Part shown: piece after piece, positions 1-6,339 of the stretch | Numbering within the stretch: the first letter of the stretch is position 1 | How the letters are laid out: each line of letters begins with the position of its first letter | DNA from: Cyanobacteriota bacterium | GTDB taxonomy: Bacteria; Cyanobacteriota; Cyanobacteriia; Phormidesmidales; Phormidesmidaceae | Assembly (NCBI GenBank): GCA_027619675.1 | Contig: JAQCHG010000064.1 | Location: 1-7,629 of the forward strand | Reading direction: 5' to 3' | DNA: 7,629 bases | The notes under the pieces: generated by a model | Seen by the model: the letters and a program-made list of their open reading frames with translations, nothing else | What the model was told of the DNA's origin: nothing | The model's database searches: none | Translations under genes and position numbers: made by a program

Positions 1-145
1 CCAGGTTGCTGCTAGTACGCTGCGACGGCAGTCACAGTCCCCCTGGCTCCCTTGCCCCTCCGCTCCCCCACCCCAGGCAACGGTTGGTGAATTTCCGCCG
101 TGCGGTACGAGTGGCCCAGAGCATGTCCTGGTTTAGAGCGTTGCT
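1..145. other. Upstream region of nadC, no supported gene
   Basis: The region is C-rich. Two plus-strand frames are open from the left edge (ending near 135 and 168), so the tail of an upstream plus-strand gene is possible, but neither translation looks like a known protein end. TTGGTG (84-89) and TACGAG (106-111), 16 nt apart, are a very weak promoter candidate. Nothing here can be called with confidence. Confidence 0.4.
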
Positions 146-1075
146 ATGGTTAATGGCTGGATGGTAGGGGCAGGGATGGTGCCGTCCCCGGTGGTGATCG
201 ATCCCCTGCTGGTGGCATGGCTGCAAGAGGATATGGGACGGGGCGATCGCACCACCCAGGGGTTGGGACCTTGTGTCGCCACCCCTGGCCACGCCCAGTG
301 GGTGGCGAAAGCGCCGGGGGTGGTTGCCGGCTTACCCTTGGCCCAGCGGGTGTTTCACCTATTGGATGCCACCGTCACCTTTGAGCCCCTGGTGGCGGAG
401 GGTAGCCCCTGCACACCGGGGACGACCTTGGCCCGCCTCCACGGTCCCCTCGGCAGTCTGCTCACAGGGGAACGGGTGGCCCTAAACTTGGCCATGCGCC
501 TCAGCGGCATTGCCACCGCCACCCGCCTCTATTGCGATCGCATTGCCGACCTCCCCACCCAACTGGTGGACACCCGCAAAACCACCCCCGGCCTCCGCAT
601 TTTGGAAAAATATGCCACCTGGGTGGGGGGGGCCAAAAACCACCGCATGGGGCTGGATGACGGGGTGATGATCAAGGACAATCACATCGCCGCCGCCGGG
701 GGCATCACCGCCGCCATCGATCAAATTCGCCAGCGCATTCCCTACCCCCTCACCATTGAGGTTGAGACGGAAACCCTGGCCCAGGTGGAAGAAGCCATGG
801 CCGCTGGGGCGGACATCATCATGTTGGACAACATGGCCCCCGAGCAGATGCGGGCGGCGGTGGCCCTGATCCGCCAGGGCGATCGCCCCATCCCCATCGA
901 AGCCTCCGGCAACATTACCCTGGACACCCTACGACCCGTGGCGGAAACCGGGGTGGACTACATCTCCACCAGTGCGCCGATTACGCGATCGCCTTGGCTG
1001 GATTTGAGTATGCGGATTCAGTCGGGGGGCGGCTTGCCTACGGTACAGGCGGGGGGGAATGGCGCTCCAAAATGA
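146..1075 (+). CDS. nadC: Nicotinate-nucleotide pyrophosphorylase, carboxylating (quinolinate phosphoribosyltransferase)
   Basis: NadC condenses quinolinate with PRPP and decarboxylates it to nicotinate mononucleotide, the entry to NAD from aspartate; it is cytosolic. Family signatures are seen in order (numbering from the ATG at 146): EDMGRGDRT (28-36), TRKTTPGLR (143-151, substrate-binding Arg/Lys), KNHRMGLDD (164-172), MIKDNH (175-180, Lys), EVET (205-208), LDNM (227-230) and EASGNI (252-257). The length (309 aa) is slightly above the usual 280-295. The extra residues are at both ends: about 18 residues after the last conserved block ([18 protein letters not shown]), and a possibly over-long N-terminus. 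Starts at 146, 161 and 176 are all in frame; 176 (299 aa) has an AGGGG about 6-8 nt upstream and fits the family better, but this is unresolved. The 3' end overlaps convergent dtd by 38 nt. The assignment is very secure; the start is not. Confidence 0.97.
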   Translation: MVNGWMVGAGMVPSPVVIDPLLVAWLQEDMGRGDRTTQGLGPCVATPGHAQWVAKAPGVVAGLPLAQRVFHLLDATVTFEPLVAEGSPCTPGTTLARLHGPLGSLLTGERVALNLAMRLSGIATATRLYCDRIADLPTQLVDTRKTTPGLRILEKYATWVGGAKNHRMGLDDGVMIKDNHIAAAGGITAAIDQIRQRIPYPLTIEVETETLAQVEEAMAAGADIIMLDNMAPEQMRAAVALIRQGDRPIPIEASGNITLDTLRPVAETGVDYISTSAPITRSPWLDLSMRIQSGGGLPTVQAGGNGAPK

Positions 1076-1499
1076 GGGTGACCGGGCCATCGTTGGCGAT
1101 GTCCACGGCCATCATGGCTCCAAATTCCCCCGTTTCTACCCGCAGGCCACTGGCCCGCAGCAGGTCCACAAAGCGGTGGTATCGGGTGGCAGCCTCAGCC
1201 GGGGGTGCCGCCTGGTCAAAGGAGGGGCGGCGACCTTTGCGGCAGTCGCCATAGAGGGTGAACTGGCTGATCACCAGCAGGTCGCCGCCAATGTCCTGCA
1301 CAGAGGCCTCCCAGCGATCGCTGCCCGAGGTGGGAAACAGACGCAGATCCAAGCATTTGCGGGCCATCCAGGCCAGTTCTGCCTCCGTATCCCCCTGGGC
1401 GATGCCCACCAGCAAATTCAACCCCCGGCCAATTGCCCCTACCACCTTCCCAGCCACCACCACTTGCGACTGGGTCACTCGCTGCACCACTACTCGCAT
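1038..1499 (-). CDS. dtd: D-aminoacyl-tRNA deacylase
   Basis: Dtd hydrolyses D-amino acids (and glycine mischarged on tRNA-Ala) from tRNA, keeping D-residues out of translation. It acts as a cytosolic homodimer. The 153-residue length is typical. The N-terminus [10 protein letters not shown] is a textbook Dtd start. The two active-site motifs are intact: SQFTLYG at 78-84 and NDGPVT at 136-141, the latter holding the cross-subunit Gly-cis-Pro that screens chirality. Residues 146-153 (RHSPPPVP) go past the normal C-terminus and are the part encoded over the nadC 3' end. The ATG at 1499 lies inside the last codons of the upstream HIT gene (10-nt overlap), which points to translational coupling; no Shine-Dalgarno is seen. 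Function is certain from the motifs; operon membership is inferred from spacing. Confidence 0.97.
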   Translation of the reverse strand: MRVVVQRVTQSQVVVAGKVVGAIGRGLNLLVGIAQGDTEAELAWMARKCLDLRLFPTSGSDRWEASVQDIGGDLLVISQFTLYGDCRKGRRPSFDQAAPPAEAATRYHRFVDLLRASGLRVETGEFGAMMAVDIANDGPVTLILERHSPPPVP

Positions 1500-1993
1500 G
1501 GATCTGCCCCACAGAGTTCTGGTTGGGTGGCCCGCAGGTGGGCGCGAATCTTGTGGGCGATCGCCGCCGCCGCCTCAGCATCCGGTTTGGGTTGCAGCGA
1601 TCGCAGCACTTGCAGTTCCAACCCTTGCAGCCCCAGTTCCTCCTTGTCCCCACAGCGGGGCTGCAAGATGAAATGGACATGGTAAGGCGGCTGATCCATC
1701 CAGGTGTTGATGTAAACCCGCTCCGCCCCTAGGGCTGCTTCCATAGCCTGGGTCAGGGTTTGCAAAAAGGGTCCCAGGGCGGCGGCCTCCTCTGGGGTGA
1801 GGGTGCTGAGGTGGGGCCGATGCACGCGGGTTTTGACCACAATTGCCCCCAGCCCATGGGCACCTAGACAATGGTCCGCCAGCCACCAGTCATTCGCGGC
1901 GATGGTGCCCCCCGGCACCGCAACATGGCCCGCTAAGATGCGGCAGGCCAAACAGTCCTTGACGATGGCAGAGGGGGGGGCAGGGGGGGGCAT
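1490..1993 (-). CDS. HIT-domain protein (histidine-triad nucleotide hydrolase family) with variant triad
   Basis: HIT proteins hydrolyse or transfer nucleotidyl groups (Ap4A, aminoacyl-AMP, AMP-lysine and similar); the exact substrate here is unknown. Counting from the ATG at 1993 (167 aa), CLAC at 14-17 is the N-terminal Cys pair common in HIT proteins and possibly a zinc site. [18 protein letters not shown] (52-69) matches the strand-plus-helix region of Fhit-like proteins, and [10 protein letters not shown] (104-113) is the HIT motif. The canonical pattern is His-x-His-x-His; here it is H105-V-H107-F-I109, so the nucleophile position (second His) is kept but the third His is Ile. About 55 residues follow the motif. 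The frame stays open upstream to a TTG at 2113, but that would overlap the PH-protein gene. An SD-like GGGAGGT at 2063-2069 has only a CTG (2057-2059) nearby. The family N-terminus favours ATG 1993. Codons 2-8 include two C8 runs. The gene overlaps dtd by 10 nt. Confidence 0.87.
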   Translation of the reverse strand: MPPPAPPSAIVKDCLACRILAGHVAVPGGTIAANDWWLADHCLGAHGLGAIVVKTRVHRPHLSTLTPEEAAALGPFLQTLTQAMEAALGAERVYINTWMDQPPYHVHFILQPRCGDKEELGLQGLELQVLRSLQPKPDAEAAAAIAHKIRAHLRATQPELCGADPCE

Positions 1994-2075
1994 CAATGGT
2001 TCACGGGTGAACGGATCAGTCCCGGTCAGCGGCAGGCGATGGATCGGAGGGCGGGGCAGCCCACCTCCCGCAGCC

Positions 2076-2582
2076 CTAACCGTGGGTGCGGGCTTGCAAC
2101 ACCGTCGCCACAAACCCCTCAGGGTCCGCCGGGGACAGCACCAGTTTATGGGTGGGAAAGGTCAAAACCACTGTGCGTTTTTTATCCGTCACATAGGCTT
2201 GATACTGGCCTAACTGGGGGTTGTGGAAAAAGCCCGAAAAGCTGAACAAACCGCCATTGCCCCAGATGCGGATGGATCGATCCATGGCCTGGGGGTTGAC
2301 CAGGGCGGCTTGCAGGGGGGCCAGGGCGATGGTTTTGTGTCCAACAGGACGCTGGATGTAGAGGCGATCGCCCTCAATGCAGTAGCCTCGCACGCTACGG
2401 CTAGCGGTGAACAGCAGAATAGCCAGGGGCATGACCACCATCGACCCTATCCACCAGGGATTACTGCGGGGACCCACCAGCAACCCCAGCACCACAATGG
2501 CCAACAGTAGGACGGTCGCCAGGGTACTGATGGCTAGAAGTGCATTGCTCCAGGGGGCAGCGTAGGACACCTTAGGGGCCAT
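2076..2582 (-). CDS. Membrane protein with bacterial PH-like domain
   Basis: The protein has 168 residues. Two hydrophobic helices are visible at about 14-37 and 44-60, separated by a short GPRSNPWW turn, so both ends should lie on the same side, probably the cytoplasm. The rest (about 61-165) is a compact beta-rich domain: RGYCIEGDRLYIQRP, then RIWGNGGLFSFSGFF (105-119), a QAYVTD strand, and a C-terminal helix PADPEGFVATVLQA. This order and the GNGGLFSFSG block resemble the membrane-anchored bacterial PH-domain proteins (formerly DUFs). The biochemical role is unknown for the family. It starts 16 nt after the cobW-like stop, with a weak GGTGGA in front of the ATG, so co-transcription is likely. 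The family call comes from pattern memory rather than a search; the membrane topology is seen directly in the sequence. Confidence 0.84.
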   Translation of the reverse strand: MAPKVSYAAPWSNALLAISTLATVLLLAIVVLGLLVGPRSNPWWIGSMVVMPLAILLFTASRSVRGYCIEGDRLYIQRPVGHKTIALAPLQAALVNPQAMDRSIRIWGNGGLFSFSGFFHNPQLGQYQAYVTDKKRTVVLTFPTHKLVLSPADPEGFVATVLQARTHG

Positions 2583-2598
2583 GGTTCCACCGCTTGCC

Positions 2599-3753
2599 TT
2601 AGCCGAACCCTTGACCGCGATGGGTGGACGGCAGACACAGACAGGCGTTGATCTGCTGCCGCAGGGTGTCGTGGTCTAGGTCTTGGCCAATCAACACCAG
2701 TTGGTTTTTGGGGTTGCCCGTCCACTCGTCATCGTCGAGGGAAAAGCGCTTGCCGCTGAGGTGGAAGATGTGGCGCTTGGGGCTTTCATCAAACCAAAGG
2801 ATGCCCTTAGCCCGAAAGATGCTGGCGGGCAGTTGGTTGTCGAGAAAATGCTGGAATTTGCGAATGGCAAAGGGGCGATCGCTCTCGAAGGAGAGTGATG
2901 TGAAGCCATCGATGGCGAGATGATCAGAATGGGCGTGGTGATGGTGGCCATGATCGTGGTCATGGTCGCAATGGCCATGGTCGTGGTCGCAGTTGGTGTG
3001 GTCGTGATGGTCGTGGTGATCGTGTCCATCGTGATGGTCATGGCCATGATCGTGACCATGATCGTGCTCGGGGCCTTCTGCTGCGGCGAAATATTTGTCG
3101 GACTCAAACAGCCCCACACTCAGGATCAGGGGCAGCGGCACCTGGGAGCGGGTGGTGCGGAGGATGCGTGCCCCTTCCTTCACATCGCGAATTTTCACCT
3201 CTAGGAGATCGAGATCCCCTTCATCCACCAAGTCGGCCTTATTCAGCAAAATGATGTCGCCGTAGGCAATCTGGTTGTAGGCGGCCTGACTGTTGAACAA
3301 ATCCAGGCTGTAGTTCTCCGCATCCACCACCGTCACGATGGAGTCGAGGCGGGTCATGTCCCGCAGTTCCGTCCCCAAGAAGGTGAGGGCAATGGGCAGG
3401 GGATCCGCCAGCCCCGTGGTTTCCACCACGAGATAATCAATGTTGTCTTGGCGCTCCAGCACCTTGTAGACGGCATCCATCAAGTCATTGTTGATGGTGC
3501 AGCAGATGCAGCCGTTGCTCAGTTCCACCATGGTGTCGTCACTGCCGGGGGTGGAAATCAGCAAGTCGTTATCGATGCCAATTTCCCCAAACTCGTTGAC
3601 CAGAACGGCGGTTTTGAGCCCCTCTTGGTTGCTGAGGATGTGGTTTAGCAGGGTGGTTTTGCCGCTGCCCAAGAACCCCGTGATGATGGTGACGGGGAGG
3701 CCATGTTTGGTGTCATCCATGGTTTGGGGCGCAAGGGAAGTGGCTGAAGTCAT
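2599..3753 (-). CDS. COG0523 / CobW-type G3E GTPase, putative metal chaperone with His-rich insert
   Basis: G3E GTPases of this family deliver metals (zinc in the ZNG1/YeiR/ZigA type, cobalt in CobW). In order: Walker A GFLGSGKTT at 26-34; the family hallmark CICC at 82-85 (CxCC metal site in switch I); ETTG at 111-114; guanine-specificity NKAD at 171-174; a His/Asp-rich insert at 230-278 (25 His and 2 Cys in 49 residues); and a CobW C-terminal domain from about 284, with GILWFDESPKRHIFHLSGKRF at 317-337. The 384-aa length is normal once the insert is counted. No cobalamin genes are nearby, so zinc homeostasis or a general metallochaperone role is more likely than B12 synthesis; the metal is an inference. 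It is the first gene of the putative minus-strand cluster. ATG 3753 is used, with an alternative at residue 12; no SD is seen. No obvious Zur box is visible in the 199 nt upstream. Confidence 0.96.
   Translation of the reverse strand: MTSATSLAPQTMDDTKHGLPVTIITGFLGSGKTTLLNHILSNQEGLKTAVLVNEFGEIGIDNDLLISTPGSDDTMVELSNGCICCTINNDLMDAVYKVLERQDNIDYLVVETTGLADPLPIALTFLGTELRDMTRLDSIVTVVDAENYSLDLFNSQAAYNQIAYGDIILLNKADLVDEGDLDLLEVKIRDVKEGARILRTTRSQVPLPLILSVGLFESDKYFAAAEGPEHDHGHDHGHDHHDGHDHHDHHDHTNCDHDHGHCDHDHDHGHHHHAHSDHLAIDGFTSLSFESDRPFAIRKFQHFLDNQLPASIFRAKGILWFDESPKRHIFHLSGKRFSLDDDEWTGNPKNQLVLIGQDLDHDTLRQQINACLCLPSTHRGQGFG
2920..3066 (-). other. His/Asp-rich metal-binding insert encoded within the COG0523 GTPase
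   Basis: This stretch encodes residues 230-278 of the GTPase: 25 histidines, mostly in HDH, HGH and HHDHH patterns, with Cys at 255 and 262. At DNA level it is a degenerate array of GACCATGATC/GGTCATGG-like units, reading on the plus strand as catgatcgtggtcatgg variants, so it can expand or contract by slippage. In the family, such inserts between the G domain and the C-terminal domain bind several Zn2+, Ni2+ or Co2+ ions and act as a store or capture arm. Confidence 0.93.
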
Positions 3754-3828
3754 GGTGGTGACAGAGGAAGACTAGGAATAAAGGACTGGGAAGCGGCAGC
3801 GCCATCGCGCTACAAAGACCATGGGCAT

Positions 3829-3878
3829 AGGGCGATCGCCCTGGCCCGATAGTTCCCATACTAGCGATCCATCGGGCC
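3829..3878. promoter_or_regulatory. Paired palindromes upstream of the COG0523 GTPase gene, with a candidate minus-strand promoter
   Basis: Two abutting symmetric elements lie about 75-125 nt upstream of the GTPase ATG. The first is a perfect 14-bp palindrome, AGGGCGATCGCCCT, at 3829-3842, which is an extended HIP1 site. The second is an inverted repeat, GGCCCGAT (3843-3850) with ATCGGGCC (3871-3878), around a 20-nt spacer. A minus-strand -10-like TAGTAT (3858-3863) sits in that spacer, with a poor -35 TTCATG (3882-3887) at 18 nt. This could be an operator flanking a promoter, or an RNA hairpin between mtnP and the GTPase gene. There is no U-tract, so it is not a classical terminator. Confidence 0.35.
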
Positions 3879-3952
3879 TGTCATGAACACCTCAGCGGTT
3901 TCCTGCCCCACAAGTCTTGAGAAAACGGGTGGGGTGTCTCTGGGGGGGGCTG

Positions 3953-4828
3953 CTACAGATACTTGCCTAGCAGCAGGTGCAGCTTTTCTAGGGTGGCGGC
4001 GGGGGCCTTATCGAGGGGGGTGATCACCGCATACTTCAGGGCGGTGTGGGCCTCAGAGGGGGGAGGATTGGTGTGGAGCCGCTCCACCACCGTCTGAATC
4101 ACCCGTTGGGCATTGGTGGCATTTTTCATCAGGTTACCAATCACCATGTCCACGGTGACGCTGTCGTGGTCGGGGTGCCAGCAGTCGTAGTCCGTCACCA
4201 GGGCCAGGGTGGCGTAGGCAATTTCCGCCTCTCGGGCCAGTTTGGCCTCCGGCAAATTGGTCATGCCAATCACCCGCGCTCCCCAACTGCGGTACAGGTT
4301 CGACTCCGCACGGGTGGAAAAGGCGGGGCCTTCCATACAGACATAGGTGCCGCCCCGGTGCAGGGTAACCTCGGGCAGATCCAGACTATCCACAGCATCG
4401 GCCAACACCTGGGCCAGGTGGGTACAGACGGGGTCACCAAAGGCAATGTGGGCCACAATGCCGTCCCCAAAAAAGGTGGAAACTCGGTTTTTGGTGCGGT
4501 CGATGAATTGATCGGGCACCACCATGTCCAGGGGTTTGGCCTCGTCTTGCAGGGACCCCACTGCCGAAGCGGAGATCAGATATTCCACCCCCAGGGTTTT
4601 CATGGCGTAGATGTTGGCCCGAAAGGGTAGTTCCGACGGCATCAGGGTGTGGTTGCGACCATGGCGGGCCAAAAAGGCCACCCGCGCCCCGGCCAGGGTG
4701 CCCACGATCAGGGCATCGGAAGGGTCACCGAAGGGGGTTGAAACCTGAATTTCCTCAATGTCGGTGAGGGCATCCATTTTGTAGAGACCACTGCCACCGA
4801 TAATGCCGATTTTGGCCTGGGCTGTCAT
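3953..4828 (-). CDS. mtnP: S-methyl-5'-thioadenosine phosphorylase
   Basis: MtnP splits methylthioadenosine with phosphate into adenine and 5-methylthioribose-1-phosphate, the first step of methionine salvage after polyamine or ethylene-type use of SAM; it is cytosolic. From the ATG at 4828 (291 aa): phosphate loop GGSGLY (11-16), RHGRNH (56-61), SASAVGSL (86-93), [11 protein letters not shown] (166-176) and MTNLPEA (189-195). TDYDCWH follows at 212-218, with D213 and D215 matching the two Asp residues that recognise adenine N6/N7 in MTA phosphorylases, in contrast to purine nucleoside phosphorylases. The frame opens 27 nt earlier at a TTG (4855), but the ATG fits the family N-terminus. It stands alone: a 199-nt gap separates it from the GTPase gene downstream, and it is divergent from the 413-aa gene. 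A G8 run (3942-3949) lies just past the stop. Very secure. Confidence 0.97.
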   Translation of the reverse strand: MTAQAKIGIIGGSGLYKMDALTDIEEIQVSTPFGDPSDALIVGTLAGARVAFLARHGRNHTLMPSELPFRANIYAMKTLGVEYLISASAVGSLQDEAKPLDMVVPDQFIDRTKNRVSTFFGDGIVAHIAFGDPVCTHLAQVLADAVDSLDLPEVTLHRGGTYVCMEGPAFSTRAESNLYRSWGARVIGMTNLPEAKLAREAEIAYATLALVTDYDCWHPDHDSVTVDMVIGNLMKNATNAQRVIQTVVERLHTNPPPSEAHTALKYAVITPLDKAPAATLEKLHLLLGKYL

Positions 4829-4863
4829 AGGGAAAGGAGGGGTGATTAAGGACAACGCCGTTG

Positions 4864-4869
4864 ATTGTA
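4864..4869 (-). promoter_or_regulatory. Candidate -10 element for mtnP
   Basis: Reading the minus strand, TACAAT (five of six to TATAAT) lies 35 nt upstream of the mtnP ATG, predicting a leader of about 30 nt. No matching -35 hexamer is found at 16-18 nt, so it would be a -35-independent promoter, which cyanobacteria do use. This rests on pattern match only. Confidence 0.35.
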
Positions 4870-4938
4870 ACGACCCCTGGGGCGATCGCCATTCATCAAG
4901 AAACCTTGAGAATTGCAGCTTGCGGGCCAGTCCCCGGA

Positions 4939-5018
4939 ACTACACTTGCATTACATATACTACAAGTGCTATCAATAGATCAGCATTTCCCGTAAATTCC
5001 CGTAGTTCCCCCGTTCCC
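4939..5018 (+). repeat. Short inverted and direct repeats in the mtnP / 413-aa gene divergent region
   Basis: Three patterns lie together. The inverted repeat CACTTG-N14-CAAGTG spans 4943-4968. The direct repeat ACTACA occurs at 4939-4944 and 4959-4964, exactly 20 nt apart (two helical turns). The pentamer TTCCC recurs at 4987, 4997, 5006 and 5014, the first two within TTCCCGTA copies 10 nt apart. They lie in the presumed promoter and leader of the 413-aa gene. They could be binding sites or a structured leader; nothing is proven. Confidence 0.5.
4946..4975 (+). promoter_or_regulatory. Candidate promoter of the 413-aa gene
   Basis: TTGCAT (4946-4951) and TATCAA (4970-4975) are separated by 18 nt and sit in the only AT-rich patch of the intergenic region. 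This would give a leader of about 80 nt before the ATG at 5063. The -35 element overlaps the left arm of an inverted repeat (CACTTG 4943-4948, CAAGTG 4963-4968), so a regulator could act here. The match to consensus is modest and there is no experimental support. Confidence 0.35.
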
Positions 5019-5062
5019 TACTGACCGTCATCTGCTGCATCCCCCTAGGGGCATCCACCACC

Positions 5063-6304
5063 ATGAGTTCCATGGACTCCTTTGCATCTTGGTCCAGTCG
5101 CCCGGTTTCGGATTTGCAGGCCCAAATCTACAACCACCTGGCAGACTGCCGCCGCCAAGAGCAGACTGACCAAGTTTTACAGCGCTTTCAGAGCCTCTTT
5201 ATTGAGGGCGATCGCTACGCCGATGATGCGGTCTGGGATGCCCTCGTAGAACTCCTATACCTACCCGAGGCAGAGCGGGAGTTTAAATACACCCTCAACC
5301 GCTGTAGCCGTACCCTCGTTAACCCCTGGTACACCCAACCCAAGGACCACTGGGCCATCCCAGCCCTGGTGGGGCTGTTTGAGGTCATTCCCCCCACGGG
5401 TACCCACAACAGTGATGTCACCCGTCGCATTCGTTACCTGAGCCAGCGGTTCACCACCACCGAACAATTTGCCGCCCTGCGGCGATTTGCAGAGCTGGTG
5501 CAACCCAGTGCAGAGGACGCGGCCAACCAGGACATCAGCGAGCAACCCGTGGCCCAACAACTGCGGCGCTACCCCTTCCTATACGACAGTGATCTGTTAG
5601 TGACGAAGGACAGCGATCAGCCCCAGCGCGACCAAGCCCAAGAACTGCGGCAGCAGCAGGAAACCAAGCTGGGCATCGACCTAGCCCGGTGGGCACGGCA
5701 GCAGGCGGGGCGGCCCTTTGCCAATCCCACCCAACTGGAGGATGACGAACTCCAAGCGGCCCTGCGTTATTACACGGGGAAAGTCAGCGGCAACCGCAGC
5801 CACCGCGACATGGCCCACCTGTTCGCGAGCTATAGCCGCACGGTGCGGTCTTTCCGAGACTTCAAAGAGGAGTTTTTGGAATATCTGCTGGCCCCCTTGA
5901 CCAGCGTCGATCGCCGCTATGAGCAACATCCCTTTGCCCGCAACCTCCGCACCTTTGTGCGCCAAGTCCTGCGGGAGTTTGACGATGAGATGCCCAAGGA
6001 CTACACCATCCAGCGGTTTTGCCAAATAGTGCTGAACTTTTTGGTGGTGGAGGGACGCAGCAATCCGGTGTTTCGCCGCTTTCGCGTCCTCCTAGAAGAG
6101 GCGGGCCACATCTTGACCCTGGGGCTATTGCTGCGGGTGGTGCTGTTCTGCGCAGCGGTGAAGCCTTGGCTAGAAAACCGGCTGGCGGTGTTGTTTAAGC
6201 ACCACGAGCAGGCCCGCTGTGGCGAGGCTGCCTGGTTGATTAAGGCCCTGGAACACGCCAACGTGGCCCTAATCACCAATTTCAACAAGGCCTATTCTTT
6301 CTAG
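5063..6304 (+). CDS. Conserved cyanobacterial protein of unknown function (413 aa)
   Basis: No enzyme motif is recognised. The sequence is soluble-looking, charged and mostly helical. An N-terminal block (about 16-107) contains QIYNHLADCRRQE, VLQRFQSLFIEG and FKYTLNRCSRTLVNPW (74-89). From memory this resembles a widespread cyanobacterial family whose N-terminus reads like F.[FY].LNRC..I.[IV]N.W. A Gln/Asp-rich linker follows (about 150-205, probably coiled or disordered). The C-terminal part (206-413) is helical and rich in Arg and aromatics (YYTGKVSGNRSHRDM, FRDFKEEFLEYLLAP, FCQIVLNFLVVEGRSNP). The moderately hydrophobic stretch at 348-366 (GHILTLGLLLRVVLFCAAV) might touch a membrane but looks more like a buried helix. 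There is no signal peptide. ATG 5063 is used, with ATG 5072 also possible; no SD. It is monocistronic by spacing: about 207 nt or more upstream and 221 nt downstream. Coding status is secure, function unknown. Confidence 0.9.
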   Translation: MSSMDSFASWSSRPVSDLQAQIYNHLADCRRQEQTDQVLQRFQSLFIEGDRYADDAVWDALVELLYLPEAEREFKYTLNRCSRTLVNPWYTQPKDHWAIPALVGLFEVIPPTGTHNSDVTRRIRYLSQRFTTTEQFAALRRFAELVQPSAEDAANQDISEQPVAQQLRRYPFLYDSDLLVTKDSDQPQRDQAQELRQQQETKLGIDLARWARQQAGRPFANPTQLEDDELQAALRYYTGKVSGNRSHRDMAHLFASYSRTVRSFRDFKEEFLEYLLAPLTSVDRRYEQHPFARNLRTFVRQVLREFDDEMPKDYTIQRFCQIVLNFLVVEGRSNPVFRRFRVLLEEAGHILTLGLLLRVVLFCAAVKPWLENRLAVLFKHHEQARCGEAAWLIKALEHANVALITNFNKAYSF

Positions 6305-6316
6305 TGGTCTGTCAAA

Positions 6317-6336
6317 CCTAAAGTTGCCTAAAGTTG
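6317..6336 (+). repeat. Tandem duplication of CCTAAAGTTG
   Basis: Two exact head-to-tail copies of a 10-mer lie 12 nt after the stop codon of the 413-aa gene, at the left edge of the palindromic element. This may be a footprint of insertion or slippage; no function is evident. Confidence 0.75.
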
Positions 6337-6339
6337 TCA

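Noticed and set aside
1059..1685. Plus-strand ORF of 208 aa
   Set aside because: It is the antisense shadow of dtd and the HIT gene, which have clear family motifs; the GC-rich third positions keep the opposite strand open.
1994..2113. N-terminal extension of the HIT protein from a TTG at 2113
   Set aside because: It would overlap the PH-protein gene by 38 nt and add 40 residues without HIT similarity; the ATG at 1993 gives a normal N-terminus.
2920..3066. CRISPR-like or tandem-repeat array
   Set aside because: The repeats are short, degenerate and in frame in a gene; there are no uniform repeat-spacer units.
2691..3119. Minus-strand ORF of 142 aa with Thr/Met/Ile repeats
   Set aside because: It is an out-of-frame reading of the same His-rich array within the COG0523 gene.
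2920..3204. Plus-strand ORF of 94 aa, extremely rich in Val/Met/Ile, looking like a membrane peptide
   Set aside because: It is the antisense reading of the His/Asp-rich repeat (CAT/GAT codons become ATG/ATC/GTG), so hydrophobicity is a codon artefact.
3754..3952. Zur or Fur box for the metal GTPase gene
   Set aside because: No AT-rich TGA-N-TCA style palindrome is present; only GC-rich symmetry was found.
4046..4630. Plus-strand ORF of 194 aa opposite mtnP
   Set aside because: It is antisense to a well-conserved gene; the composition (Gly/His/Val) is typical of a shadow frame.
4829..4855. Nine-residue extension of MtnP from a TTG
   Set aside because: The family starts at the ATG at 4828, and the extension has no SD.
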